33,026 nucleotides of DNA from contig JALOLC010000023.1 of assembly GCA_025456175.1 (NCBI GenBank), forward strand, positions 1 to 33,026, written 5' to 3'. A model generated the notes under the pieces. That model made no database searches. It was not told the DNA's origin and saw only the letters and a program-made list of their open reading frames with translations. The translations under genes and the position numbers were made by a program. This document shows, piece after piece, positions 1 to 8,046 of this stretch (position 1 is its first letter; each line of letters starts with the position of its first letter). Source of the stretch: Acidobacteriota bacterium (GTDB lineage: Bacteria > Acidobacteriota > Aminicenantia > UBA2199).

Positions 1-1
1 C

Positions 2-2125
2 GAGGAAGGCGCGTCACTCCTCTGGGAGTCGTTCAAGAACCCGACATCGGATATCTCGGTCATGTTCGCCCTGAAGTTCGCCGGCGTCACGCCGGCCTTC
101 CAGGCCAAGCTCAAGGTCAACTGGGACAAGGTCTACACCCAGCACGACATCAAGCTCCACGCCGAAGGGACCATCAAGGTGGTCAAGCTCCAGGCCGATG
201 TCCGGGCCATCCTGGAGGAGCTACGGCAGAAGGGCGCGATCCAGCTCGAGGTCGTCGGCGAGAACCAGGATATGCAGAAGATGCTCGACGTCGTTTACGG
301 CCACCTGCTGTCGCTCATGTGCGAAAAAGTGCCCATGGGGCCCGGAGAGGCAACAGGCACCCCGGCAAAAAAAAGTCCTGGCGGGGCCACGAGCAACCCG
401 ATAAAGAAAAGTCCCGGCGCGGCGTCTGCTGCAAGCAGGTTAACGGACGAGCGTTACCGCGGCGGTCCGTACTGCGGCCAGGAACAGGTCGAGTCACAGC
501 AGTCTGCCGGGGAGCCCTGTGACGAATCGAGCCGGCGAAGCGCCGACCTGGCAGCCCGGCGGGCTGTCGCTTTGAACAATGATGGGAAGCTCAAACTGGC
601 TATTGAGAGTTTCCAGAAGGCTTACGAGGCATGTTCGGACCCCAAATACCTTCTCGAGATCGCCAAGATCCATGACTTGCAGCTGAATTCACCCGGCCCG
701 GCATTGGATTTCTATCGGAAATATATCGATCGGGCAGAAGCGCTGGAACAAAAAGGAGAGGCATTCGAGCAGGCCCAGCGAAGACTGGACCTCCTCAACG
801 AGTGCAAAAACCACCACGTTCAAGGGGGCAAGTTTTACAGTGATAAGAACTATGTCGGAGCGATCGAGGAATTCGAGGCAGCGAACAATATCTTCACTCA
901 TGGAAATTTCCTGTTCAACCTTGGCCAAAGCTGCCGGCTATGGGGGGAGCAGGCCGGCCGGCCTGAGCTCTATGAGCGGGCCGTTGAATATTACCGCAGG
1001 GCCATCGCCCTGGAAGAGACTCGTCACCCTGATGCCAGGGAAGCCGACATCATCAACGATTCGCGAAAGAACATCGATCTGCTGACCCCTCTCATCGGCG
1101 CAAAAGGCACGGCCGGCGATGCGAAGCCTCGGGCAGAACAGGCGTCCCAGCCAGCGGCCGGCCAGGGCCAGCAGACCACCACGACCGGGCAGGGAAGCCG
1201 GGCCGAGAGCGGGCAGGGCGGGACCAAGCCTCCCGCCACCTCAGGAAATATCAAGCCGCCAGCGGGGAAAACGCCGGACGGCAAGACGCCGTCCAAGCCC
1301 GCAGGGTCAATTCCCGAGGTCAAGCCCATCGTCAGCGTCAGTGTCGGGTACTCCTTCAAGCGGGTCAAGATGTCGGGCAACTACGAAGTCGACATGCGCA
1401 AGCGCTTGCGCGAGGACCGGGACATCGTCATGAGCGGCAATATCGGCGGCATTTATCAGAAATACGGCGAGGACCGGCGCTTTTTCAGCATTGTCAGCCT
1501 TGACGACCCGACCTTCCAGGAGCGGTCGGTCGAGGTCATACTCGATGGCCAGGACGCCGCGGATTTCAAGAGCTACATCAACGCGGTCTCGGTCCTGTTC
1601 CGCAAGCAGCGCTTCTCCGGCCCGCCGCTGACAGGCGAGGTCAAGTTTTTCGACCAGCAGTTCGCCCAGAACGGCAACCGCCTCTCCTTCAGGTACGGCC
1701 GGCTCAATGAGGCCTCGACGGAGTGGCTCGACTACGAATACAAGCCGAAGTGGAGCCTCTACGGCGGCGTCGAGTGGGAGGGGGAGTGGACGAAAACCTC
1801 GGACTCGGTCCTGACGCTTTCGCCGCCGGTCCGGCGGCGAAAGCTCGAGATCTCGGTCGACGAGGACAACATCCTCAAGAGCGGCATCAAGGCCCTGGCC
1901 GTCCAGGTCAAGCACAGGATCTACGGCCGGGAGATCCTGAAAGAGGTCGTCATCAACTACGACAAGGGCGACCCCCTGCAGGCCAACTACGCTTACGTGC
2001 ACGAGGACGGGAACCTCGGTTACAGCTACAAGGTCGTCTGGCTCTTCCTTGATGGCCGGGAGGTTCACACGGAATGGCTGGCCAAGGAGAGCCCGTTCAT
2101 CTACGCCGTTTACGCAAAAAAATAG
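2..2125 (+). CDS. Secreted-type protein of unknown family with internal TPR insert (5' partial)
   Basis: The reading frame is open from base 2, so the gene starts upstream of the window; the ATG at 62 is internal. The protein is a paralog of the next gene: the part before about base 330 matches that protein's middle, and bases 1310-2125 match its C-terminal half (shared patterns such as LDDP..Q.R.V..ILDG and a closing PF.YA.Y.K). Between these halves lies an insert of roughly 325 residues that the paralog lacks. It holds a Lys/Pro/Gly-rich linker with a repeated KKSPG motif, a TPR-like helical region (bases about 550-1095, with A-x-F-x-x-A-type repeats) and a Gly/Gln/Pro/Thr-rich linker. The paralog has only a short Gly/Glu/Gln-rich linker there. 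I do not recognise the family. The paralog's signal peptide suggests export; TPRs usually bind other proteins. The next gene starts 24 bases downstream. Confidence 0.85.
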   Translation, partial: EEGASLLWESFKNPTSDISVMFALKFAGVTPAFQAKLKVNWDKVYTQHDIKLHAEGTIKVVKLQADVRAILEELRQKGAIQLEVVGENQDMQKMLDVVYGHLLSLMCEKVPMGPGEATGTPAKKSPGGATSNPIKKSPGAASAASRLTDERYRGGPYCGQEQVESQQSAGEPCDESSRRSADLAARRAVALNNDGKLKLAIESFQKAYEACSDPKYLLEIAKIHDLQLNSPGPALDFYRKYIDRAEALEQKGEAFEQAQRRLDLLNECKNHHVQGGKFYSDKNYVGAIEEFEAANNIFTHGNFLFNLGQSCRLWGEQAGRPELYERAVEYYRRAIALEETRHPDAREADIINDSRKNIDLLTPLIGAKGTAGDAKPRAEQASQPAAGQGQQTTTTGQGSRAESGQGGTKPPATSGNIKPPAGKTPDGKTPSKPAGSIPEVKPIVSVSVGYSFKRVKMSGNYEVDMRKRLREDRDIVMSGNIGGIYQKYGEDRRFFSIVSLDDPTFQERSVEVILDGQDAADFKSYINAVSVLFRKQRFSGPPLTGEVKFFDQQFAQNGNRLSFRYGRLNEASTEWLDYEYKPKWSLYGGVEWEGEWTKTSDSVLTLSPPVRRRKLEISVDEDNILKSGIKALAVQVKHRIYGREILKEVVINYDKGDPLQANYAYVHEDGNLGYSYKVVWLFLDGREVHTEWLAKESPFIYAVYAKK

Positions 2126-2149
2126 CCGCGAAAGGAGGCTGGATCGAAC

Positions 2150-3871
2150 ATGAGAACAAAATCGATCGCGTTCGTTATCGTGATTTTCTTGGCCGCCGTT
2201 TTCCTGGTTGCGGAGGTCGAGCTCGACAGGGCGCCGCTGCCGGTCGGCAACACACTTCTGCTCAGAGACCATGCCGAGCCGGGGGCGTATTACTACATGC
2301 CCAATCAGCCCCGCCTGGCATTCTGGCCCGACGGCACTCCCAAGCTGACTTTCCTCAAGTATACCAAGGCCGGCAAGGAGGAGGCCAAGGGCGGCATCCT
2401 CCATTTCTTCGTCAAGTACGGCCTGACCGAGGCCGAGCTGGCTGCGGTGCGTCAGGATCTGGCCAAGCAGGATCCCCAGGCCAAGCTCAAGGGGCCCATC
2501 ATCTTCAAAAAGGGCTCCTTCATGGTCATATCGGCCGCGGCCGGCGAGGGCGGCGTCTTCACCCGCAAGATCATCGGCGAGGGCAAGGCCCCGCTCATCA
2601 CCGGCTCCGAGGTCTCGGTCTCCATCGCCGTGACCCCTGAGGGGGCGGCGTTTCTGGAGCAAGCCCTGCGCTATCCGACTTATCCGGTCAGCGTCCGCTT
2701 CGACATGACCTATGAAGGCCTGACGCCGAAATACCAGGCCAACGCCACGATCTCCTGGTCCAAGGTCAGGACCTATTTCGAGCAGTACCGCAAGTGGAAG
2801 ATTTACAAGAAATACAAGCTTGGCATCTGGACCTGGCACGTCCGCAAGGGGACAGGCGAGGAGTTGCGCATTTCCGACGATCTCAAGTCGGTCGGCGCGG
2901 TCAAGATCGACGTGACCGGCGAGGACCCGAACATGGAGGCCATCCTGCAGACCGTTGTCGATTCGGTCATGCGCGAGATGTTCGAAATGAAGATGGAACT
3001 CCCCGGCGAGAGCCAGGATGGAGAAGGGGAAGGAGCGGGCGGCGGCGGGGAGAGCGGTTCGCCGCAACCGCAGCAGCAGAACAAACCCTATGGCGTCAGC
3101 ACGACGATGAAGCGCGTCACCCGCTCGGACACCTGGACGGTCAACCTGACCAAGCGGTTGCGCCTGGACCGCGAAACGGGCCCGATGGACGCCAGCATCG
3201 GCGACACGCTGCGTAAATTCAAGAACAACAAAAAGGTTTATGACATCATCAACCTCGATGACCCCGACCTCCAAGACCGGCAGGTTTTCGCCATTCTTGA
3301 CGGCGAGAACTTCGACACCTTCAAGAAATATATCAACTTCGTCACCGTGAGCTTCAAAAAGACCCACCCGACGGGAGTGCCGACCACGCGCGATATCATC
3401 TTCAACGCCCAGTCGTTCGCCGAGCGCGGCAATATGCTGCCCTTTGTCTATCCCCGACTCGGCGAGGGCGCTTCCTGGCTGAACTACGAATTCAAAACGA
3501 CCTGGAGCTTCATGGGCGGGATCAAGGTCGACGGCGCCTGGACCCGGAGCGAGGAAGCTGCGGTCAACCTTTTCCCCCCGCACCGCTACCGCCAGGTGGA
3601 CGTCATCGCCGACGAGGAGAATATCAAGGCCCACAACATCAAGCTGATCACCGTCGTCTTCAAGAACAGAATCTTCGATCGGGAAAAAACGGGCGAGGTC
3701 AAGATCCTGCCTTCCGAGACGCTCTTGACCAAGTATGAGTACCTGCACAAGGAAAACGACATGAGTTTTGAGTATGATGTTACCTGGCTTCTAGGTGACG
3801 GCCGGCGGCAAAGCTCCGGCTGGCAGACGACAACCGACCCCTTCGTGTACGCTCTCTACAAGGGGAACTAG
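2150..3871 (+). CDS. Secreted protein of unknown family, paralog of the upstream gene
   Basis: This 573-residue protein starts at an ATG preceded by AAAGGAGG. Residues 1-21 form a signal peptide (basic MRTK, then a hydrophobic run ending near VAEVE), so the mature protein is probably periplasmic or cell-surface. Two globular halves are joined by a low-complexity Gly/Glu/Pro/Gln linker at about residues 283-312. The C-terminal half resembles the neighbour's C-terminal half throughout, including tryptophan- and tyrosine-rich beta-like segments and the ending DPFVYALYKGN. No catalytic motif, lipobox or membrane anchor is visible. Same-strand tandem arrangement with 24 bp spacing suggests a duplicated pair in one transcript. 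I cannot assign a function. Confidence 0.85.
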   Translation: MRTKSIAFVIVIFLAAVFLVAEVELDRAPLPVGNTLLLRDHAEPGAYYYMPNQPRLAFWPDGTPKLTFLKYTKAGKEEAKGGILHFFVKYGLTEAELAAVRQDLAKQDPQAKLKGPIIFKKGSFMVISAAAGEGGVFTRKIIGEGKAPLITGSEVSVSIAVTPEGAAFLEQALRYPTYPVSVRFDMTYEGLTPKYQANATISWSKVRTYFEQYRKWKIYKKYKLGIWTWHVRKGTGEELRISDDLKSVGAVKIDVTGEDPNMEAILQTVVDSVMREMFEMKMELPGESQDGEGEGAGGGGESGSPQPQQQNKPYGVSTTMKRVTRSDTWTVNLTKRLRLDRETGPMDASIGDTLRKFKNNKKVYDIINLDDPDLQDRQVFAILDGENFDTFKKYINFVTVSFKKTHPTGVPTTRDIIFNAQSFAERGNMLPFVYPRLGEGASWLNYEFKTTWSFMGGIKVDGAWTRSEEAAVNLFPPHRYRQVDVIADEENIKAHNIKLITVVFKNRIFDREKTGEVKILPSETLLTKYEYLHKENDMSFEYDVTWLLGDGRRQSSGWQTTTDPFVYALYKGN

Positions 3872-3884
3872 AGACGACAGCTGT

Positions 3885-4817
3885 CTAGGCGATAATCCCC
3901 GTTTCCTTCAGCATTCTGAAGAACCTCTGCACCCCCAGCCCGTCGACCAGTCCCTTGCCGACGGCGCCCATCTGCTCCCGGAGCTCCGGGACAAGGGGCG
4001 CCAAGGCGTCACGGACCGACTGCACTGAAAAATCGGCCAGGACGGGGATTTTCACGCCGATGCCCAGGGTGGCGCAGGCGTCGGCCAGCGCTACCTGCCC
4101 CTGCTCCATGGACATGAAAAGGGCCGGGGTGCCGACGCAGGCGGACTCCAGGGCCTCCTCGCCCGGCGGGATCAGGGCCAGGTCGGCCTCGAAATAGGCC
4201 CGGGCCTGGCTTTCGCTTTTGCCGCAGAAATGGATGCCGGGGTAGATGCGCATCAGGTTGCGCTTGTCGGCCTTTTTCACGTTCAGGCCCGGCGCGATTT
4301 TCATCTTGAAGCGCAGGCGGTGCAGGACGTCGACGACCGCGCGCAGGTCGCGGTAGGAGAGCAGGTCGCCCAGGTTGATGAATATGTTCTTGATGTTCTT
4401 GCGGTATTTTCTCCTGGCCCGGTTGAAGTGGCGGAACTTGTGGTGCAGCAGGGCGCTCTGCGGCCCGGCGAACGGGCGCACGACGACGTCAACCGCCTGG
4501 CTTTCGCCAATGGCCGGGACAATCTGGATGGTCTTGACGCCGGCTTTTTGCGCCTTCGCCAGCAGGGCGAGGTCCTGGCTGGAAAGGGAGGCAAGATCAA
4601 AGACGAGCGCCCGGGCCTCCGTGATGTCGATCGCCCCCGGGTCCTTCACCAGGGAGAAGGGGATATGCTTCTCGGCCAGGAACTTGGCCGCCCGCTTATC
4701 GTCGCGGCAGCAGAGCAGGACCTCGTTCGCCTTCCTCAGCAGCGAGGCCAGATAGGCGCAACGGCGCAGGGGTTCCAGCCCGGCATGCGACGAAAGGTCG
4801 GCCCGAAAGACGATCAT
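3885..4817 (-). CDS. PseG/SpsG-like GT-B fold protein with altered catalytic motif
   Basis: The 310-residue product resembles the UDP-sugar hydrolase/glycosyltransferase family of PseG, which removes UDP from trideoxy-altropyranose in pseudaminic acid synthesis. The N-terminus RADLSSHAGLEPLRRC (residues 5-20) aligns with the family's RAD-S-IG-GH--RC signature, but the GH pair is EP here, so the family's catalytic His is missing. The C-terminal half carries the expected nucleotide-sugar region (ADLALIPPGEEALE, then GTPALF and EQGQ in place of the usual NQ). Its ATG follows the TAG stop of the upstream aminotransferase gene with no spacer, so translation is probably coupled. No other sialic or pseudaminic acid genes are nearby. 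It may be a diverged hydrolase, a glycosyltransferase or a non-catalytic relative. Confidence 0.6.
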   Translation of the reverse strand: MIVFRADLSSHAGLEPLRRCAYLASLLRKANEVLLCCRDDKRAAKFLAEKHIPFSLVKDPGAIDITEARALVFDLASLSSQDLALLAKAQKAGVKTIQIVPAIGESQAVDVVVRPFAGPQSALLHHKFRHFNRARRKYRKNIKNIFINLGDLLSYRDLRAVVDVLHRLRFKMKIAPGLNVKKADKRNLMRIYPGIHFCGKSESQARAYFEADLALIPPGEEALESACVGTPALFMSMEQGQVALADACATLGIGVKIPVLADFSVQSVRDALAPLVPELREQMGAVGKGLVDGLGVQRFFRMLKETGIIA

Positions 4818-5979
4818 CTAGCCCAGGACTTCCCTGACCTTCTCCATGGCGAAATCGATGTCGGCCTTGGTGATGACCAGCGGCGGGGCGAAGCGGATGA
4901 TCCAGTCGTGGGTCTCCTTGCAGAGCAGCCCCTTGTCTTTCAGGGCGTTCGTATATTGGCGGGCCTTGCCGGCCGATTTTTTCAGCACCAGGCCGATCAG
5001 CAGCCCTTTGCCGCGCACCAGCTCGATCTTGTCCGAGGTCTTCTGCAGTTCGCGCAGCTTGGCCATGAAGTAGGCGCCGTTCTCGGCGGCGCGCTCGGCG
5101 AGCTTCTCGTTCTGCAGGACGTCGATCGCGGCCATGGCCACGGCGCAGCCCAGGGGATTGCCGCCGAAGGTGGAGCCGTGGGTCCCGGGCTTGAAGACGC
5201 CGAGCACGTCGTGGTTGGCGGCCACGGCGCTGACCGGGAACACCCCGCCGCCCAGGGCCTTGCCCATGATGATGATGTCGGGGTCGACGTCCTCGTGCTG
5301 GTAGGCGAACAGCTTGCCGGTGCGGCAGAAGCCGGTCTGGATCTCGTCCATGGCCAGCGTCCGGAACCACCACACCGGCCTCGCCCTGGATGGGCTCCAC
5401 CATGATGCCGACCGTGTTCTTGCCGATCGCCTTCTCCACGGCTTCGAGGTCATTGTAGGGGACGATCGTGAAGCCCGGGGTGTAGGGGCCGTAAAAATCG
5501 TGGCCCTCGGGATCGGTGGAGAAGGAGATGATGGTGGTGGTGCGGCCGTGGAAGTTCTCGCAGAAGACGATGATCTCGGCCTTGTCGGCCTCGACCTTCT
5601 TGACCAGGTAGCCCCACTTGCGCATGGTCTTGATGGCCGTTTCCACGGCTTCGGCGCCAGTGTTCATCGGCAGCACCATCTCCTTGCCGGTGAACTCGGA
5701 GAGCTTGCGGGCGAACAGGGGCCAGCGGTCGTTGAAGAAGGCGCGCGAGGTCAGGGTCAGGACGTCGGCCTGGTCCTTGAGGGCCTTGATTACGGCCGGG
5801 TGGCGGTGGCCCTGGTTGACGGCCGAGTAGGCCGACAGCATGTCGATGTAGCGCTTGCCTTCGGGGTCCTCCACCCAAATGCCCTCGGCCTTGGCAATGA
5901 CCACCTCCAGGGGGTGGTAGTTGTGTGCTCCATACTTGTGCTCGATGTCCATCAATTGCTGGGAAGTGTATTTTTCCAT
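4818..5979 (-). pseudogene. rocD: Ornithine aminotransferase, frame broken by an apparent ~50-bp internal deletion
   Basis: The enzyme family converts ornithine and 2-oxoglutarate to glutamate semialdehyde with PLP. The N-terminal part starts at 5979 after GAGGTG and shows typical RocD motifs: GAHNYHPL, DMLSAYSAVNQGHRHP, LPMNTGAEAVE, NFHGRT and EPIQGEAGVVVPD. At about base 5357 the frame is lost. The C-terminal part resumes in another frame with LAMDEIQTGF (PLP-ring Asp), MGKALGGGVFP (Schiff-base Lys), HGSTFGGNP and LLCKETHDWIIRFAPP. Compared with the usual GVVIPPEGFL...VLFIADEIQTG, about 17 residues are missing, which fits a deletion near 50 bp plus a frameshift. Both flanks remain highly conserved, so the event is either very recent or a consensus error. 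The gene ends immediately before the PseG-like gene. Confidence 0.85.
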
Positions 5980-6009
5980 GAAAACACCTCGTTTTTTATT
6001 TATAGCCTT

Positions 6010-6037
6010 ATTGTATCAGGTTAAACTTTCCCGTCAA
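6010..6037 (-). promoter_or_regulatory. Sigma70-type promoter of rocD
   Basis: On the minus strand, TTGACG (6037-6032) is followed after 16 bp by TACAAT (6015-6010). Predicted transcription starts near 6003, leaving a leader of about 24 nt with GAGGTG before the rocD ATG. It lies next to the large inverted repeat that separates it from the divergent CBS-gene promoter. Confidence 0.6.
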
Positions 6038-6045
6038 TAGCACAA

Positions 6046-6168
6046 GGGAGGACAGAGGGAAGAGAGAGGGAAGAATGAGGGAAGAGAGAGTGGGAAAAGC
6101 GCTTACATGGGTCTCTTTCCCACTTTGTCTTCCCTCTGCTTTCCCTCTGCCTTACCTCCCTCTTCCCT
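6046..6168. repeat. Imperfect inverted repeat with arms built of 11-bp tandem units
   Basis: The left arm (6046-6097) is purine-rich and the right arm (6116-6168) is its imperfect reverse complement, with an 18-bp loop. The left arm reads as about five 11-bp units of type GAGGGAAGAGA; the right arm as five units of type GTCTTCCCTCT. It fills the space between the divergent rocD and CBS promoters. No open reading frame of note is inside. Confidence 0.85.
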
Positions 6169-6174
6169 TAGAGT

Positions 6175-6203
6175 TTGATTTTTTTTAACGATTCGTGTAG
6201 GCT
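6175..6203 (+). promoter_or_regulatory. Putative sigma70-type promoter of the CBS-domain gene
   Basis: TTGATT (6175-6180), a 17-bp spacer, then TAGGCT (6198-6203). Transcription would start near 6210, which makes the ATG at 6204 an unlikely start and favours the ATG at 6243. The -10 match is modest. Confidence 0.45.
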
Positions 6204-6242
6204 ATGGCCCTAGGCGCGGGCACTGGCCGCCGGGGAGGAAGC

Positions 6243-6692
6243 ATGAAAGTCGAAAAGATTTTGGAAAATAAGGGCAGCGAAGTGTTCTCCATCCATGTCG
6301 ACGCCATCGTCAGCGAGGCGTTGCAGGTCATGAGCGAGAAGAATATCGGCGCCCTGATCGTTCTGGACGGCCAGCAGAATGCCCAGGGCATTGTCAGCGA
6401 AAGGGACATCATGCGCAACTGCTACCGCAGCCAGGCCAACGTCAAGGGGCTGGCGGTCAAGGAAGTCATGACCCCGCGCGAGAAGCTGATCGTGGCCCGG
6501 GCCGAGGACGAGGTCAACGACCTGATGGCGGCCATGACCCAGAACCACATCCGCCACATCCCGGTGGTCGACGAGCACGACAAGGTTGTGGGCATGATCT
6601 CCATCGGTGACATCATCAAGGCCCTGCTGAAGGACAAGGACTACCAGATCCGGCACCTGAAGGACTATATCGAAAGCAAATACCCGTTGTAA
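6243..6692 (+). CDS. CBS-domain pair protein
   Basis: This 149-residue stand-alone protein consists of two CBS motifs. The first spans about residues 1-62 (VSEALQVMSEKNIGALIVLD, then GIVSERDIMR). The second spans about 67-130 (VKEVMTPREKLIVARAEDE, HIRHIPVVDEHDKVVGMISIGDIIK). CBS pairs bind adenosyl ligands such as AMP, ATP or SAM and act as energy sensors, usually attached to or acting on a partner protein. No partner is identifiable here. The start was chosen because GGGGAGG precedes the ATG at 6243 and the predicted transcription start lies downstream of the earlier ATG at 6204. The gene is monocistronic, followed by a long inverted repeat. Confidence 0.85.
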   Translation: MKVEKILENKGSEVFSIHVDAIVSEALQVMSEKNIGALIVLDGQQNAQGIVSERDIMRNCYRSQANVKGLAVKEVMTPREKLIVARAEDEVNDLMAAMTQNHIRHIPVVDEHDKVVGMISIGDIIKALLKDKDYQIRHLKDYIESKYPL

Positions 6693-6705
6693 TTTTCAAG
6701 AACTA

Positions 6706-6841
6706 CGTAACGAGTGACGCGTAACGCGTAACGCGGGAAGAAAGAACGATTTCCTAAGCAACCTTATAGCCAGAATTCTCTTTTCCTCAAAGCAAGCAAG
6801 GTTTGTTCTTTCGCGTCACGCGTTACGCGTCACGCGTCACG
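6706..6841. repeat. Inverted repeat with heptamer-array arms between convergent genes
   Basis: The left arm (6706-6748) is an array of 7-bp units of type CGTAACG/AGTGACG. The right arm (6803-6841) is its reverse complement with units ACGCGTT/ACGCGTC. After pairing the arms continue into AAAGAAC/GTTCTTT. The loop is about 54 bp. The repeat separates the ends of the CBS gene (plus) and the amidotransferase-like gene (minus) and could act as a bidirectional terminator. Its units resemble those at 28.8 and 31.8 kb. Confidence 0.85.
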
Positions 6842-6848
6842 AAGGCCG

Positions 6849-7994
6849 TTATTTCCTTGAGCTGACCGCCTCGGCGAACCACTTCCAAATCGCCAGATGG
6901 AACTGGTACGTCGGCGGGTTGGCCTTCAGGAAGGCCAGGGGGTTGAAATCGAGGGGAGCGCCGGTTTGGCTGTGCTGCCAAAGCCCCTTGCGGTAAAGGG
7001 TGTAGCGCTCGGGATGGAATTGGATGCCCAGGACGTTGGCGAAGCGCTCGTGCTCGACGGCCTCGATGATCTTGCCGTCCATGGAGGTTGCAGTCACGCG
7101 CAGGCCGTTGCCCAGCTTGCCGATCGCCTGGTGGTGGGACGTGGCCACGTAAGGCGTGGCGCGGGCTGAAATGCCCATTCTGCCGACAAAAACGCTGTTG
7201 CCTCCGAGGCGGACGCGGTGGAACGGGTAGAGCAGGTCCTCATCGTTCGGAAACAGCTTTTCCAGGTAGACGCCCGAATGGATCTGGTCGTGAGCGGATG
7301 CCAGGACCGCTTCCACCGTCTTCAGGCCGTACACTTCACTCGGGATGTCCTGGATCAGGTCGCCGCCGGCGGCCACGTTCAGGCTCTGAAGACCGAGGCA
7401 GATGGCCAGGACGGGAAAATCTTTCCGGTTGCCGAGCAATGGAGCGAAAGATGGGTTGCGCCCGCTGCCGAGCAGGTGGAAAAGGAGCGAGACTTCATAA
7501 AGGGAGCGCGCCGGCGTCCAGGGCTCGGACAACAGGCTGGTCTCCCGGCCATAGACGGCAGGCGGGATGTCCTCGCCGCCGGTGAAGATGAAGCCGCTGG
7601 CCGCGGCGAAGATCTCGCGGAATTGCGCGGTCCACAGGTTTTCCCGGAACAGGCCGTCGATCCCCACCCGGCCGGTGATCTTGCGGAAGCGCACCCAGGA
7701 GAGTCCGTTCTTTTCCACGTAAGTGAACGCGTCCAGGTAGGCCTGCGCCTGCTCCTTGTTGGCGAGCTCGTCCTCGTGATAGATCCCCAACAGGACGAAA
7801 GATTTCAGGGGCAGGACGTCCTTTTCGTACATCTCCACGATATTCTTGACTTGGGACAGGGTGGGATGGGTCATGACGATGACCGGGACGCCCTCAGTAA
7901 GACCTGCGGCTGCCGGGGGGAGAGCCTCCGACACCGCCGGCACAGAGAAGGCCAGGAGAAGAAGAAAGGCAAGAGAACGCACGGCAATTTTCAT
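6849..7994 (-). CDS. Secreted class I glutamine amidotransferase-like / gamma-glutamyl hydrolase (peptidase C26) protein
   Basis: The 381-residue protein has an N-terminal signal peptide (MKIAVRS, hydrophobic run, cleavage near VSEA), so it acts outside the cytoplasm. The C26-type core shows FTGGEDIPPAVYG (residues 137-149), the nucleophile elbow AICLGLQS with Cys199, a SHHQAI segment and GIQFHPER with His327 and Glu329, giving a complete Cys-His-Glu triad. Relatives hydrolyse gamma-glutamyl bonds, for example folate polyglutamates or gamma-glutamyl-GABA; the substrate is unknown here. About 80 residues after the signal peptide are extra compared with PuuD-like enzymes. The start ATG follows GGGAGG. 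It lies just after the fabF terminator, so it depends on read-through or an unseen promoter. Confidence 0.75.
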   Translation of the reverse strand: MKIAVRSLAFLLLLAFSVPAVSEALPPAAAGLTEGVPVIVMTHPTLSQVKNIVEMYEKDVLPLKSFVLLGIYHEDELANKEQAQAYLDAFTYVEKNGLSWVRFRKITGRVGIDGLFRENLWTAQFREIFAAASGFIFTGGEDIPPAVYGRETSLLSEPWTPARSLYEVSLLFHLLGSGRNPSFAPLLGNRKDFPVLAICLGLQSLNVAAGGDLIQDIPSEVYGLKTVEAVLASAHDQIHSGVYLEKLFPNDEDLLYPFHRVRLGGNSVFVGRMGISARATPYVATSHHQAIGKLGNGLRVTATSMDGKIIEAVEHERFANVLGIQFHPERYTLYRKGLWQHSQTGAPLDFNPLAFLKANPPTYQFHLAIWKWFAEAVSSRK

Positions 7995-8011
7995 GATGGG
8001 TTCCTCCCGGC

Positions 8012-8040
8012 AAAAAAGGGGAGAGGCGCGGGCCTCTCCC
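8012..8040 (-). terminator. Rho-independent terminator of the fab operon
   Basis: Read on the minus strand, a perfect 9-bp stem (GGGAGAGGC with GCCTCTCCC, 8040-8032 and 8027-8019) closes a 4-nt loop and is followed by a run of Ts (8017-8012). It begins 6 bases after the fabF stop and ends about 18 bases before the start of the next minus-strand gene, inside that gene's leader. Confidence 0.9.
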
Positions 8041-8046
8041 TAAGGT

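Noticed and set aside
3876-3885. GACAGCTGTC palindrome between convergent genes as a terminator
   Set aside because: The stem is only 5 bp, has no loop and no T-run follows on either strand.
5980-6240. Small coding sequences in the purine/pyrimidine-rich gap
   Set aside because: The sequence is explained by tandem 11-bp units forming an inverted repeat; short open frames there have low-complexity products.
6204-6242. ATG at 6204 as start of the CBS gene
   Set aside because: It directly follows the putative -10 box and has no ribosome site; the ATG at 6243 has GGGGAGG and a CBS-type N-terminus.
6706-6841. CRISPR-like array at the heptamer repeats
   Set aside because: Units are only 7 bp with no unique spacers, the two arms are inverted and no cas genes are near.
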